Shown here in pieces: positions 44,145 through 52,360 of a stretch of 64,000 nt of DNA. Location of the stretch: assembly GCA_002337455.1 (NCBI GenBank), contig DDGC01000019.1, positions 62,001 through 126,000 on the forward strand, written 5' to 3'. Positions within the stretch are counted from its first letter, which is position 1. Each line of letters begins with the position of its first letter. This DNA comes from Rhizobiales bacterium UBA1912. GTDB taxonomy: Bacteria > Pseudomonadota > Alphaproteobacteria > Rhizobiales > Devosiaceae. The notes below the pieces were generated by a model, which was not told the origin of the DNA, did not search any database, and saw only the letters and a list, made by a program, of their open reading frames with translations. The translations under genes and the position numbers were made by a program.

Positions 44145-44452
44145 GCAACCCTCGCCCCGCCTGACGGCGGGCGACACGAGGGTTGCGAGGTTTTTTCGAG
44201 GTTTGGATGCCACCGTCGCGATCCAAAAACAAGCTATATTTCAGTTACTTAATGGAAACAATGCGAGGGTGCGAGGGTCGGGCACTGCTATAATGCGCAA
44301 GCAGGGGTTGGGGGTGGTTTCCTGCACGAGAAGAATTAATCGACGCTTATGTAGCGGCAACACCCTCGCTAACCTCGCAACCCTCACAGGTGTTTGTTTT
44401 CTTTATCTAATTTATCTTCGAGATTTGAAATCAACCCTCGCTAAACCTCGCA
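44145..44452. repeat. Array of ACCCTCG / AACCTCG repeats in the non-coding region
   Basis: At least nine copies of ACCCTCG-type or AACCTCG-type heptamers lie in 310 bases, in both orientations. The bipartite form ACCCTCGCTAACCTCGCA is at 44362-44379 and nearly the same at 44434-44452. A tandem GCGAGGGT pair is at 44263-44278. An inverted pair GCAACCCTCG (44145-44154) / CGAGGGTTGC (44177-44186) is followed by TTTTTT and could also be a terminator. An AT-rich tract lies at 44390-44432. The 447 bases between the cargo gene and the next gene hold no other feature. It could be a replication origin or an operator array. Confidence 0.7.
44286..44294 (+). promoter_or_regulatory. Extended -10 promoter candidate
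   Basis: TGCTATAAT is a perfect extended -10 box (TGnTATAAT) directly after the tandem GCGAGGGT repeats at 44263-44278. There is no good -35, which suggests that a factor bound to the repeats would help or block polymerase. It points toward the gene at 44462. Confidence 0.5.
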
Positions 44453-44461
44453 GAGGACAAT

Positions 44462-45109
44462 ATGGCCAAAGCCAAGGAAACGATGGATGTGGAACGGCTG
44501 GTGACCTGGGCTTTGCTCGATCAGGGGCTGGGCTGGTCCTCGGGCCAAAGTTCGGGCGGCAATTTGATGACGCTGGGAACGCGGGTCGATACGTCCGGGT
44601 TTTCGACGCCTTCGATATCGCTGCAAAGTGACGATGACGCCCTGATCGTTCGGGGCGCCATCGATGCGATGGCATCCGATGTCGCCGAACTCATCATTCG
44701 ATACGGGCGGATCGGCCAGCGGCCTGACTGGTGCGAGGAGGGCGAGGGCGAATTCGTGCAAAAGCGATCGGCGAACGGGAAACCGGCGTGGATTTACGAA
44801 AAGCCCGGCGATCGGCGTTCGCCCAAGAAAGCGGTCATGGAATTTGTTGGCTGGCGCAAGGAACAGGTCGATTTCTTCCGCGCCACCTATCGATTGTGGT
44901 GGGTGGGGCTGGCCGATCTGGCCCTGGCGATCAACGCCGAGATGCAAACCCATGAAGCGATCGGACCAAAAGCCCCGTTTGAACCGTGGCTCAAGGAAAA
45001 ACCGGTTATCCACACACCCGATGGGCCACTGGAAAACACCAGGCGCCATATGGCGCGCGGCAGCCGGGAATATGTCGAAATCGATGGAAAAATGATCCGG
45101 CGGTTCTGA
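44462..45109 (+). CDS. Phage protein of unknown function upstream of packaging genes
   Basis: A 215-residue protein starting MAKAKETMDVERLVTWALLD, with a central YGRIGQRPDWCEEGEGE segment and a Trp-rich stretch (FFRATYRLWWVGLADLA). No family is assigned. Its ribosome site (GAGG) touches the last copy of the repeat array, so it may be regulated through those repeats. Position between replication and late genes would suit a late-gene regulator, but that is inference. Confidence 0.6.
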   Translation: MAKAKETMDVERLVTWALLDQGLGWSSGQSSGGNLMTLGTRVDTSGFSTPSISLQSDDDALIVRGAIDAMASDVAELIIRYGRIGQRPDWCEEGEGEFVQKRSANGKPAWIYEKPGDRRSPKKAVMEFVGWRKEQVDFFRATYRLWWVGLADLALAINAEMQTHEAIGPKAPFEPWLKEKPVIHTPDGPLENTRRHMARGSREYVEIDGKMIRRF

Positions 45110-45135
45110 CAGTTATCGAGAGGGATTGACTGTCA
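45107..45135. promoter_or_regulatory. Inverted repeat TGACAGT-N15-ACTGTCA
   Basis: Perfect 7-bp arms at 45107-45113 and 45129-45135. A TTGACA hexamer follows at 45144. The same TGTCA core recurs before the terminase gene near 45957-46010, so this may be a site for a late regulator. Confidence 0.4.
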
Positions 45136-45182
45136 CTTGGAATTTGACAATGTTCGGGACAACAGATTAGGACTGATTCCGA

Positions 45183-45209
45183 CCCGCCAGCGAAAGCCCG
45201 GCGGGTTTT
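45183..45209 (+). terminator. Putative terminator before the tail Z gene
   Basis: CCCGCC (45183-45188) pairs with GGCGGG (45200-45205) and is followed by TTTT. It is a short but GC-rich stem in the gap before the next gene. Confidence 0.5.
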
Positions 45210-45227
45210 GTCGTTTAGGGGTTCACT

Positions 45228-45815
45228 ATGCAATCCATCGAGATCAGCTGGCGCAATCTCGAAAACCTTCTGCAATTCCAGCGCGCTTTGCGCATGGTCG
45301 GAAGCCAGTTCGAATTTTCGAATGCGGCACGGCGTGCGGTCAATCGCACTGGGGATATGGCGCGGACGCAGGTCGTGCGTGCCTTGGCCCGCCAAACCGG
45401 GCTGCAACAAAAGATTGTGCGCAAGGCGGTAAAGCCTCAACGGGCCAATTTTGACCGTATCGCCTATGTGATGCATGCGCAGGGCGGGGATATCTCGCTC
45501 AAATATTTCAAGGCACGCGAGACGCGTAAGGGTGTGAGCGCCGCGCCATTTGGCAAGCGTTCGGTGTTCGCATCGAGCTTCATGCGGGGCGGGCGTTTCC
45601 CCAACCGGGTTGTGGTTCCGCGCTTTCATGGACATGTGTTCCAACGCGATGGAAGTGAGCGCACGCCGGTCACCAAGCTCAAGTCCGGTGTCGTCATCCC
45701 GGCCGAGATGGTGCAGGGCGAAACGGCCAAGGCATTCGAGACGACAGTGCGCGATGTCCTCCCGCGCCGGTTCGCTCATGAGATCAATCGGCTGACCGGC
45801 GGCGCATTCGCCTGA
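45228..45815 (+). CDS. Minor tail protein Z-like (GPZ family)
   Basis: A 195-residue protein resembling prophage minor tail protein Z. The ARRAVNRTGDMARTQVVRALARQTGL segment near residues 35-60 and the Gly/Arg-rich VFASSFMRGGRFP region match the family pattern. In lambda the equivalent gene lies after the head genes; here it precedes the small terminase. It is separated from the terminase gene by about 160 bases without a gene. Confidence 0.65.
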   Translation: MQSIEISWRNLENLLQFQRALRMVGSQFEFSNAARRAVNRTGDMARTQVVRALARQTGLQQKIVRKAVKPQRANFDRIAYVMHAQGGDISLKYFKARETRKGVSAAPFGKRSVFASSFMRGGRFPNRVVVPRFHGHVFQRDGSERTPVTKLKSGVVIPAEMVQGETAKAFETTVRDVLPRRFAHEINRLTGGAFA

Positions 45816-45974
45816 TCGGCTCCGATCTGTCCTCGATGGACGCGGGATTGGGGTGGCGGTCGGCCTGCAACACTTTTAGGGACCGTATTTTCCGTTCCCA
45901 GCCTGCGGTGCGGAAGCGGCCCGGGTTTCTGTCAGTTTTTTAGGTGCGAGCGAACGGTTGTCAGGGTTGTCAGA

Positions 45975-46577
45975 ATGGCTACTGGCGTTGACAGCACGGT
46001 TGTCATGTACAGCCCGGGAGAGATTGCCGCGCGGGACCGAGTGTCCAAACAGGCGGTGAGCAAGACGCTCTCAAAGCTCTTGCGCGATCACGACGATATC
46101 CCGGTCGAGAGGGACGCGCGGAACCGGGTCATCAAGGTGAGCCTGGCGCACTACGATCATCATCGGGGCTTCTTTGGGAACGCGGCCCAGGCGCAGGCAC
46201 CGAAAGACAAAGACGAGGGTGGGGGAGAGCCGTTCCGTCAAAGGGATTCCCGCGATGAAGCCCTGCGGCAACAGGCATGGCTCAACCTGCAGCGCGAGAA
46301 GCTGCGGCATGCCGAAGAGCAGGGGAACCTCGTGCGGGCCGACAAGCTGGCCGATGCGCTGGCGCAGGCCGGTCGGACGATCCAGAGCGAGGTCAACCGG
46401 TTGCAGAACAGGTCCGACGATATCGCGCTGGCGGTTTCCAAGGAGGGGACGAGCGGGGCGCGCATGGAACTGCGCAAGATCGCCCAGGAGATAAACACGC
46501 GGATCGCCGATGCGCTGGCGGCGATTGCCGAGGCATCGCCCGAAACCGACGAGGTCATCGCGGGGGCGGACGAATGA
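45975..46577 (+). CDS. Terminase small subunit-like DNA-binding protein
   Basis: A 200-residue protein with an N-terminal winged-helix (YSPGEIAARDRVSKQAVSKTLSKLL). A long helical region follows (QAWLNLQREKLRHAEEQGNLVRADKLADALAQAGRTI) that is typical of Nu1/DUF1441-type small terminases. It should recognise the packaging site and recruit the large subunit. The stop overlaps the start of the large terminase gene by ATGA. Two GGTTGTCAG direct repeats lie just before the start. Confidence 0.75.
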   Translation: MATGVDSTVVMYSPGEIAARDRVSKQAVSKTLSKLLRDHDDIPVERDARNRVIKVSLAHYDHHRGFFGNAAQAQAPKDKDEGGGEPFRQRDSRDEALRQQAWLNLQREKLRHAEEQGNLVRADKLADALAQAGRTIQSEVNRLQNRSDDIALAVSKEGTSGARMELRKIAQEINTRIADALAAIAEASPETDEVIAGADE

Positions 46578-48562
46578 ACTTTCATCCCGGCGCGGCCCGA
46601 TTGGTTGCCGAACAGCTTAGCGCCGCGACGCGGCCCGTGCCACCGACACCGTTTCGGGAGTGGCTTCCGGCCAACATCGTTCTGGTCGACGGGCCAAAGA
46701 AGGGGGAATTCTGGAGCGAGCACGACGCTCCGTATCTCGGCCCCATCGCCGAAGTCCTCGATGTCGATCATCCGGCCAATCTGGTTTCGATCCGCAAGTC
46801 ACAACAGACGGGCGTGTCGATCCTTGCCCTGGCCTGGTCGCTCTACCTGGCCGAGACGGCGCCCGACAATATCTTGTACGCGGTGCCCGGCATAGACGCG
46901 CTGCAGGACGTCAACGGCAAGAAGCTACAGCCGATGATCGACGCCTGGCAGCGTGAATCGAAAAAGCGGATCATCCTGCCCAACGTCTCGCGATCGGGAA
47001 GCGGGTCGACGACGTATGAAAAGCGGTTTGCGGGTGGCTCGTTGAGCCTTGCCAATACCAATTCGGTCATGGACCTCTCGGGCGATACCGCACGCTACGG
47101 TGTCAAAGACGAGGTGTCCAAATGGGGCAACAGCCCAAATGGTGATGATCCCGAGGTGCTGTTTTTCGGGCGCTTCACGGCGTTTCGCCGGCTGAAGCTC
47201 TGGAAGATACTGGAGCTTTCGACGCCGGAACTTGATAGCGGCGATCCCATGGGGGACGAGCCGGGCCATTGCCGGATCGATCGGAGCTTCCGGCGCAGCG
47301 ACCAGCGGTTCTGGTTCATTGATTGTCCGGAGTGTCAAACGCCGTTTTTTCAAAGCGTGGATGGGTTCGTTCTCGATCGCGCCCATCCGCACAAGAGCAG
47401 CTATGAGTGCCCGAACTGTTCGCACCACATCAGCGAAATGGAGCGGGTGCCCGCTGTTCGGGCTGGTGATTTTATTCCGACCGCTGACGGTGAAGGTCGG
47501 CATCCGGGTTTTCACGTAGATGCCTTCGTCTCGCTGATGATGAGCTACGAGGCGATTGCAGAGGACTGGCTGGAACAGCAGAAACACGGCGAGGAAGGGG
47601 CCAAAAACTTCACCAACCTTGTTGGTGGCCTTCCATACGCCATGAAGGGCGACGCACCGGACCACAAGCGGCTCTATGAGCGGCGTGAAACCTACCCACA
47701 AGAAATCGTGCCGGCCCCTGGTCTGATCTTCGTGGCCGGCGCTGACGTCCACCACGACAATATCATGGTCGAGGCCGTGGCCTTTGCCGAGGATCGCCAG
47801 AGCTGGTCGGTGACGATCGCCTATCTCGACGGCCCGACTGACAATATCAACGCCGGGGCATGGCTCAAACTCGATACCTTCTTGAACAAGGCATTCAAAG
47901 ACGCCTACGGCCACGACCGTCGCATCGAGGCGATGGCCGTGGACTCCGGCGACGGGCTGCGCGCCAATCAGGTTTATAGCTGGTGCGCTACCCGGGCCTC
48001 GGCCTATGCGATCAAGGGAATGCAGGGGCGAGGCGTGCCTGCCATTGGCACGCCCTCGAAGGTTTCGATCAAGAAAAACGGAAAGAGGGTTCGTATCGGT
48101 AGTGCCAAGGTTTGGCCGGTTGGCACCTGGGCGCTCAAGGGCGAACTCATGTCGAACCTGCATAAGCTCGGCGTGCATTCAGGCGAGCCGGCCGATCCAC
48201 CGGGGTTCTGCCATTTTGGCCAGTTCCATGATGAGGCTTATTTCAAGCAGGTCACGGCAGAATATTTCGAGCGGAAGCTGGTCAAGGGAAAGCTGCGCGA
48301 GGGCTGGGAAAAGGTTCGCCGTGACAATCACTGGCTCGACGTCCGCGTTTACGCCATGGCCATGGCGGAGCTGCTGGGCATGTCGAAGCTGACCAGAGAT
48401 GGCTGGGCCCAGTTGCGGGCCCGGATCGTGCCGAGCGAGCCGGTCGATCTTCTTTCTTCGCTCCCCGAGACCATCGCCGCCCAAAGTGCCGACATTACGC
48501 CGCCTGCACCTTCTAACGAGACTGTCGCCGAAAAGCGCAAGAAATGGAGACGGCGGTCATGA
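46574..48562 (+). CDS. Phage terminase large subunit (gpA family)
   Basis: A 662-residue packaging motor and nuclease of the lambda gpA type. The ATPase adenine/Walker A-like region is IRKSQQTGVSILALAWSLY near residue 75. The DTARYGVKDEVSKWG segment holds the Walker B. A zinc-ribbon CPECQTPF...YECPNCSHH lies near residue 255-282. The nuclease domain follows with GADVHHDNIMVEAVAF (metal Asp) and AVDSGDG. The lambda-type terminase suggests cos packaging, although no cos site was identified. It is coupled to the small subunit and to the portal gene by ATGA overlaps. Confidence 0.94.
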   Translation: MNFHPGAARLVAEQLSAATRPVPPTPFREWLPANIVLVDGPKKGEFWSEHDAPYLGPIAEVLDVDHPANLVSIRKSQQTGVSILALAWSLYLAETAPDNILYAVPGIDALQDVNGKKLQPMIDAWQRESKKRIILPNVSRSGSGSTTYEKRFAGGSLSLANTNSVMDLSGDTARYGVKDEVSKWGNSPNGDDPEVLFFGRFTAFRRLKLWKILELSTPELDSGDPMGDEPGHCRIDRSFRRSDQRFWFIDCPECQTPFFQSVDGFVLDRAHPHKSSYECPNCSHHISEMERVPAVRAGDFIPTADGEGRHPGFHVDAFVSLMMSYEAIAEDWLEQQKHGEEGAKNFTNLVGGLPYAMKGDAPDHKRLYERRETYPQEIVPAPGLIFVAGADVHHDNIMVEAVAFAEDRQSWSVTIAYLDGPTDNINAGAWLKLDTFLNKAFKDAYGHDRRIEAMAVDSGDGLRANQVYSWCATRASAYAIKGMQGRGVPAIGTPSKVSIKKNGKRVRIGSAKVWPVGTWALKGELMSNLHKLGVHSGEPADPPGFCHFGQFHDEAYFKQVTAEYFERKLVKGKLREGWEKVRRDNHWLDVRVYAMAMAELLGMSKLTRDGWAQLRARIVPSEPVDLLSSLPETIAAQSADITPPAPSNETVAEKRKKWRRRS

Positions 48563-50214
48563 GGGTGCCGAGGGTCGGCCGGATGAAACCGGCAAATTTG
48601 CCGGTTTCTGCCACGACGCCGGCGGATGCCAAGCTTGCGCCCCAGCGGGCAAGTGCTGGGTATCTGCGCGATACCCGTTCAGGCGTATTCATGACCCGCC
48701 CGTCCGCCCTGCGGGAAAGTCGGGATGATATCAGGGTGGCCTGGCGCCGGTCGGCCGCCCTCGCTCTGGACATCATCCAGAATTCAGGTCGCCTGCGCGG
48801 CGCCGCCGACCAGGTGATCGCCGACACCGTGGGGAGCGAACTGACGCTCAACTACCAACCCGACCCTGTCGTCATGACGCGGTTGGGGTACGGCGAAAAG
48901 GAACGGGCAGACTGGATCAAGCTGGTCAAGCAACGCCATAAGCGTTGGGCCTGGAACCCTCGGGAATGCGATCTGCGCGGCAAGTTCACCGTGCCGCAAA
49001 TGATCGATATCGGTCTGCGCTGGAACATGGCGTTCGGCGAGGTGTCTGGCGTCATCACCTATATGAGCCGTGCCAAACGTGCCCGGCTTGGGATTACGAC
49101 GGGAACCAAGGTCTGCCTCGTGCCGCCGATGCGGCTGGTGCAGGACACGTCTTCGCTCGAGAGCCTGTTCCAGGGGGTCTATCACGACGAAGACGGTCGA
49201 CCCACCGGATACCTCTTCGAGGAACGTGAGGCCGGGTTTGTCACAAAACGGCGCTGGCCGGCACGTGACGCGCGGGGTCGACCAATCGTCATGCACATCT
49301 TTGATCCCGTGGACGCGACGGATGTGCGCGGGATATCGGTAATGGCGGCGGCATTCCGCAAGCATATCCAGCATGAAATGCTCGACGATGCCACGCTGCA
49401 GACGGCGATCCTGCAAACCCTGTTTGCGGCCACCCTGACCAGTGGAGCGCCGACGGCCGAAGCCTTCGAAGCTATTGAAGCTATGCGCGAAGGCAATTCC
49501 GCCGACGGGAAGGCCGTTGCCGAGGATTTTTACGGGTTGATCGGCGCCCAGCTCGAGGCGGCGCGGGAGGGGACGGTTTCGTTTTCGGGTGATCCGCAGG
49601 TCAGTCACCTGGCGCCTGGTGAAAAACTCGAAATGCACGGCGCCAATACACCGGGCGGGCAGTACCAGCCGTTTTCCAATGCGTTGAGCCGGGACATGGC
49701 CCGCGCAATCGGGATTACGTATGGCGGCCTGACAATGGACCACCGGGGGTCAACCTATTCGAGCGTTCGGATGGAGAATTCCTCAATCTGGCCGGTCGTT
49801 GTGCGCCGACGGGAACGGATCGCCGCGCCGCAGGAACAGATGATCTTTGAAGCCTGGCTGGACGAGGAAATCGGAGAAGGCCGTATCCCTTTCAAGGGGG
49901 GATACCGGGCCTTCGCCGCCAACCGTGAGGCGCTCTATTGGGCGCAATGGCAGGGGCCGAGCAAGCCGACGGCTGACGATGGCAAGAGCGCCAAGGCCAG
50001 CACGGAAAGGCTGCAGAACGGGACATCGTCGATCGAAATCGAGACTGGCGATCTTGGCGTCGATCCGGACGAGCTGTTCGATCAGCGTGTGGCACTGCAT
50101 CGGCGCTACGAGGCGGAAGGGATGCAGAGCCCATATGCTCCCCGCGGACGAGCAGGTGCGGGCGGATCGGATGAGCCCGATGATACCGACAACCGGCCGG
50201 AGAAGCGATCATGA
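48559..50214 (+). CDS. Phage portal protein (lambda gpB family)
   Basis: A 551-residue protein forming the dodecameric head vertex through which DNA passes. Family segments are ADWIKLVKQRHKRWAWNPRECDLRG, RWNMAFGEVSGVITYM and MARAIGITYGGLTMDHRGSTYSSVRM, the last being the most conserved portal block. It starts at 48559, overlapping the terminase stop. A 24-bp perfect palindrome lies inside its first 20 codons (encoding KPANLPV). The C-terminal tail is acidic and disordered. Confidence 0.93.
   Translation: MRVPRVGRMKPANLPVSATTPADAKLAPQRASAGYLRDTRSGVFMTRPSALRESRDDIRVAWRRSAALALDIIQNSGRLRGAADQVIADTVGSELTLNYQPDPVVMTRLGYGEKERADWIKLVKQRHKRWAWNPRECDLRGKFTVPQMIDIGLRWNMAFGEVSGVITYMSRAKRARLGITTGTKVCLVPPMRLVQDTSSLESLFQGVYHDEDGRPTGYLFEEREAGFVTKRRWPARDARGRPIVMHIFDPVDATDVRGISVMAAAFRKHIQHEMLDDATLQTAILQTLFAATLTSGAPTAEAFEAIEAMREGNSADGKAVAEDFYGLIGAQLEAAREGTVSFSGDPQVSHLAPGEKLEMHGANTPGGQYQPFSNALSRDMARAIGITYGGLTMDHRGSTYSSVRMENSSIWPVVVRRRERIAAPQEQMIFEAWLDEEIGEGRIPFKGGYRAFAANREALYWAQWQGPSKPTADDGKSAKASTERLQNGTSSIEIETGDLGVDPDELFDQRVALHRRYEAEGMQSPYAPRGRAGAGGSDEPDDTDNRPEKRS
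48585..48608. repeat. Perfect 24-bp palindrome inside the portal gene
   Basis: Two 12-base arms, GAAACCGGCAAA and TTTGCCGGTTTC, meet without a loop. A related imperfect copy with core CCGGCAGATTTGCCGG lies in the methyltransferase gene at 37688-37703, and both continue with TTCT.CCACG-like bases. Confidence 0.75.
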
Positions 50215-50471
50215 GCAATATGGTGATGATCGGCGGGGTCGAGATCGATATCGAAAAGCCGTGCGACGTCCTGCGCGAACTCAAGAAGGCGCGGCTGGTC
50301 ATAGGGACCGGCGGATCGGTTTCCATGACACGGTTCGATCAGGATGAGGTTCGCTTCACTGCCGCCAACAACGGTGAACTCCAGAACCTGATTGGCATCT
50401 ATCAACGAGAATGCGACAGAGCGAACGGCAATTCGGCCGGGCGCGCGCGTCGTGTTCGCTGGACGCAGTAG
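50211..50471 (+). CDS. gpW-like head-tail joining protein
   Basis: An 86-residue protein. The pattern CDVLRELKKARLVIGTGGSVSMTRFDQDEVRFTAANNGELQNLI matches small gpW-like connectors between portal and protease genes in lambda-type heads. The start overlaps the portal stop by ATGA. It should sit below the portal and prevent DNA leakage. Confidence 0.7.
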   Translation: MSNMVMIGGVEIDIEKPCDVLRELKKARLVIGTGGSVSMTRFDQDEVRFTAANNGELQNLIGIYQRECDRANGNSAGRARRVRWTQ

Positions 50472-50477
50472 GCCATC

Positions 50478-51392
50478 ATGTCGCTCGATCGCATCAATGC
50501 TGCGCTGTTCGACCAGCCCCATCTTTATCATCCCGGCAAGGCCGAAACCTTTGTGCGGGTGTTCGGGCCACGGCTGACCGGAACCAACGTCACGATCGTT
50601 AATGGCGATGGTGGCGTCGATCACACCGCGTTTGCTGGCGGCCGGCCGTCGGCGGGTGTCCTGGGCGACCGACTCGGCCGGGCGTATGATCGCCACAGCG
50701 TAAGGCCGTTCGACATGATCGACGGGGTCGCCGTGATCCCCATCGAGGGCACGCTTGTGCAAAAGGGAAGCTGGATCGGGCAGTCGTCGGGGGAAACGTC
50801 CTATCAGGGGCTTCAAACCCAGATCGCCCGGGCTGGCCGCGACGAGGTCAAGGGCGCCGTGTTCGAAGTGGACAGTTTCGGCGGAATGGTCAATGGCGCA
50901 TTCGAAACTGCCACAAGCATCCGGCAGCTTTCGGCCAGAAAGCCGACCATCGCCATCCTGACCGATTTTGCCTATTCGGCCGCGTATCTTCTGGCCAGCC
51001 AGTGCCGGCAGATCATCGTCCCGGAATTTGGCGGCGCGGGGTCAATCGGCGTCGTGACGCTGCACGCGGATTGGAGTGAAGCCCTTGAGAACGAGGGCAT
51101 CAGGGTCACGATCATCCATGCCGGGAAACACAAGGTCGACGGCAACCCTTATGAGCCCTTGCCCGAGGCGGTTCGCGCCGAATGGCAGGCACGGGTCGAA
51201 GCCATAAGGGAGCGTTTTGCCGAGGTGGTGGGACAGGGGCGCGGCAAGCGGTATTCGAAAGCCGACGCGCTCAAGAGCGAAGCCAAATCCTACGAAGCCA
51301 GCGAAGCCGCGCGCCTCGGTCTGGTCGATGCGGTCGGCGATCCGCAGGAAGCGTTCGAAACCTTCATCACCGAAGTCAACCGGAGACCATAG
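50478..51392 (+). CDS. S49-family capsid maturation protease
   Basis: A 304-residue serine protease of the SppA/ClpP fold (lambda gpC-like). The oxyanion/substrate segment is VFEVDSFGGMVNGAFE. The nucleophile Ser lies in LTDFAYSAAYLLAS, and the general-base Lys in IIHAGKHKVDGNPYEPL. It should cleave the scaffold and portal during head maturation. It is followed two bases later by the scaffold gene. Confidence 0.92.
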   Translation: MSLDRINAALFDQPHLYHPGKAETFVRVFGPRLTGTNVTIVNGDGGVDHTAFAGGRPSAGVLGDRLGRAYDRHSVRPFDMIDGVAVIPIEGTLVQKGSWIGQSSGETSYQGLQTQIARAGRDEVKGAVFEVDSFGGMVNGAFETATSIRQLSARKPTIAILTDFAYSAAYLLASQCRQIIVPEFGGAGSIGVVTLHADWSEALENEGIRVTIIHAGKHKVDGNPYEPLPEAVRAEWQARVEAIRERFAEVVGQGRGKRYSKADALKSEAKSYEASEAARLGLVDAVGDPQEAFETFITEVNRRP

Positions 51393-51394
51393 CC

Positions 51395-51934
51395 ATGGCC
51401 AATTCGATGCTGGCCGCAGTCCGCGACGCCGTCGCGGGCCCGGTCGAGATGTCCTCTGTCGAGGACGAACCGCGCGCCCCCGGCGGGCACGCACACTCGC
51501 AACCAGGAGGACATTCCATGAGCGAGAATGATGGCAAGCCCGCTGCCAAGAACGCGGGCATTTCTCAAGCCGAGCACGACGCGTCCGTGGAAAAGGCGCG
51601 TGGCGAGGGCCATGCGGCCGGCTCTGCGGAGGCCACGACCCGTCTGGGTGACGTTCTCGGGGCCGAGGGCATCAAGGGTGACGGGGGTCGGATGGCGGCG
51701 GCGCTCGACCTTGCGGTCAAGTCGCCCGCCATGGCGGCCGCCGATGTCTCGGCTTACGTCGTCGCCAATGTTGCCGCCAATGCGGGTGCGTCCGGGCAGG
51801 ATCCTGCGACCTATGAGGCCGAACGGCTCAATGCTGCCGGTCTTGCTACGCCGCAGGAACGCCCTGGCGCCAAGAAGGCCAGCATCAACCGGAGCGAGAT
51901 CTATTCGGCTCGCGCCAACCAGTCGAAGGGTTAG
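51395..51934 (+). CDS. Probable head scaffolding protein
   Basis: A 179-residue Ala/Gly/Glu-rich, mostly helical protein directly after the protease. The second part begins at an internal MSENDGKPAAKNAG with an AGGAGG ribosome site at about 51507, so a shorter scaffold may also be made. The role is inferred from position between protease and decoration protein and from composition. Confidence 0.65.
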   Translation: MANSMLAAVRDAVAGPVEMSSVEDEPRAPGGHAHSQPGGHSMSENDGKPAAKNAGISQAEHDASVEKARGEGHAAGSAEATTRLGDVLGAEGIKGDGGRMAAALDLAVKSPAMAAADVSAYVVANVAANAGASGQDPATYEAERLNAAGLATPQERPGAKKASINRSEIYSARANQSKG

Positions 51935-51937
51935 ATC

Positions 51938-52318
51938 ATGGACATCAAACACGAGGGTCCCCGCAATCTGGGTTTCGTCCTCTCGGAATCCAATCGCACG
52001 CGGTCGTATGAAACCGTCACCATCGCCGCCGGTTCGGGCAAACTCAAGCCCGGCACGGTGCTTGGAATAGTGACCGCCGATGAGACCTACACGATTTCTG
52101 CCAATGCCGAAGTGGTGGGGTCGGAAGGTGCGGAAACCGCCAAGGCGATCCTCGCCTATGGCGTGGATGCCACCGATGACGACGTTGAAGCGCTGGTTAT
52201 GGCCCGCGATGGGGAAGTCAAGAAGCTCATGCTCGTTATCGATGACAGCGTCGATGACGACACCAAGATCGCGGCCAAGCATACCCAGCTCGCTGCGGTC
52301 GGCATAATCGTCCGGTAA
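51938..52318 (+). CDS. Head decoration protein (lambda gpD family)
   Basis: A 126-residue protein with the family start (RNLGFVLSESNRTRSYETVTIAAGSGKLKPGTVLG) and end (KHTQLAAVGIIVR). It forms trimers on the capsid surface and stabilises the full head. It lies between scaffold and major capsid as in lambda. Confidence 0.9.
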   Translation: MDIKHEGPRNLGFVLSESNRTRSYETVTIAAGSGKLKPGTVLGIVTADETYTISANAEVVGSEGAETAKAILAYGVDATDDDVEALVMARDGEVKKLMLVIDDSVDDDTKIAAKHTQLAAVGIIVR

Positions 52319-52360
52319 CGCCGGTCCATCTCACTTTCACTCACATCTGGAGAAACGTCG

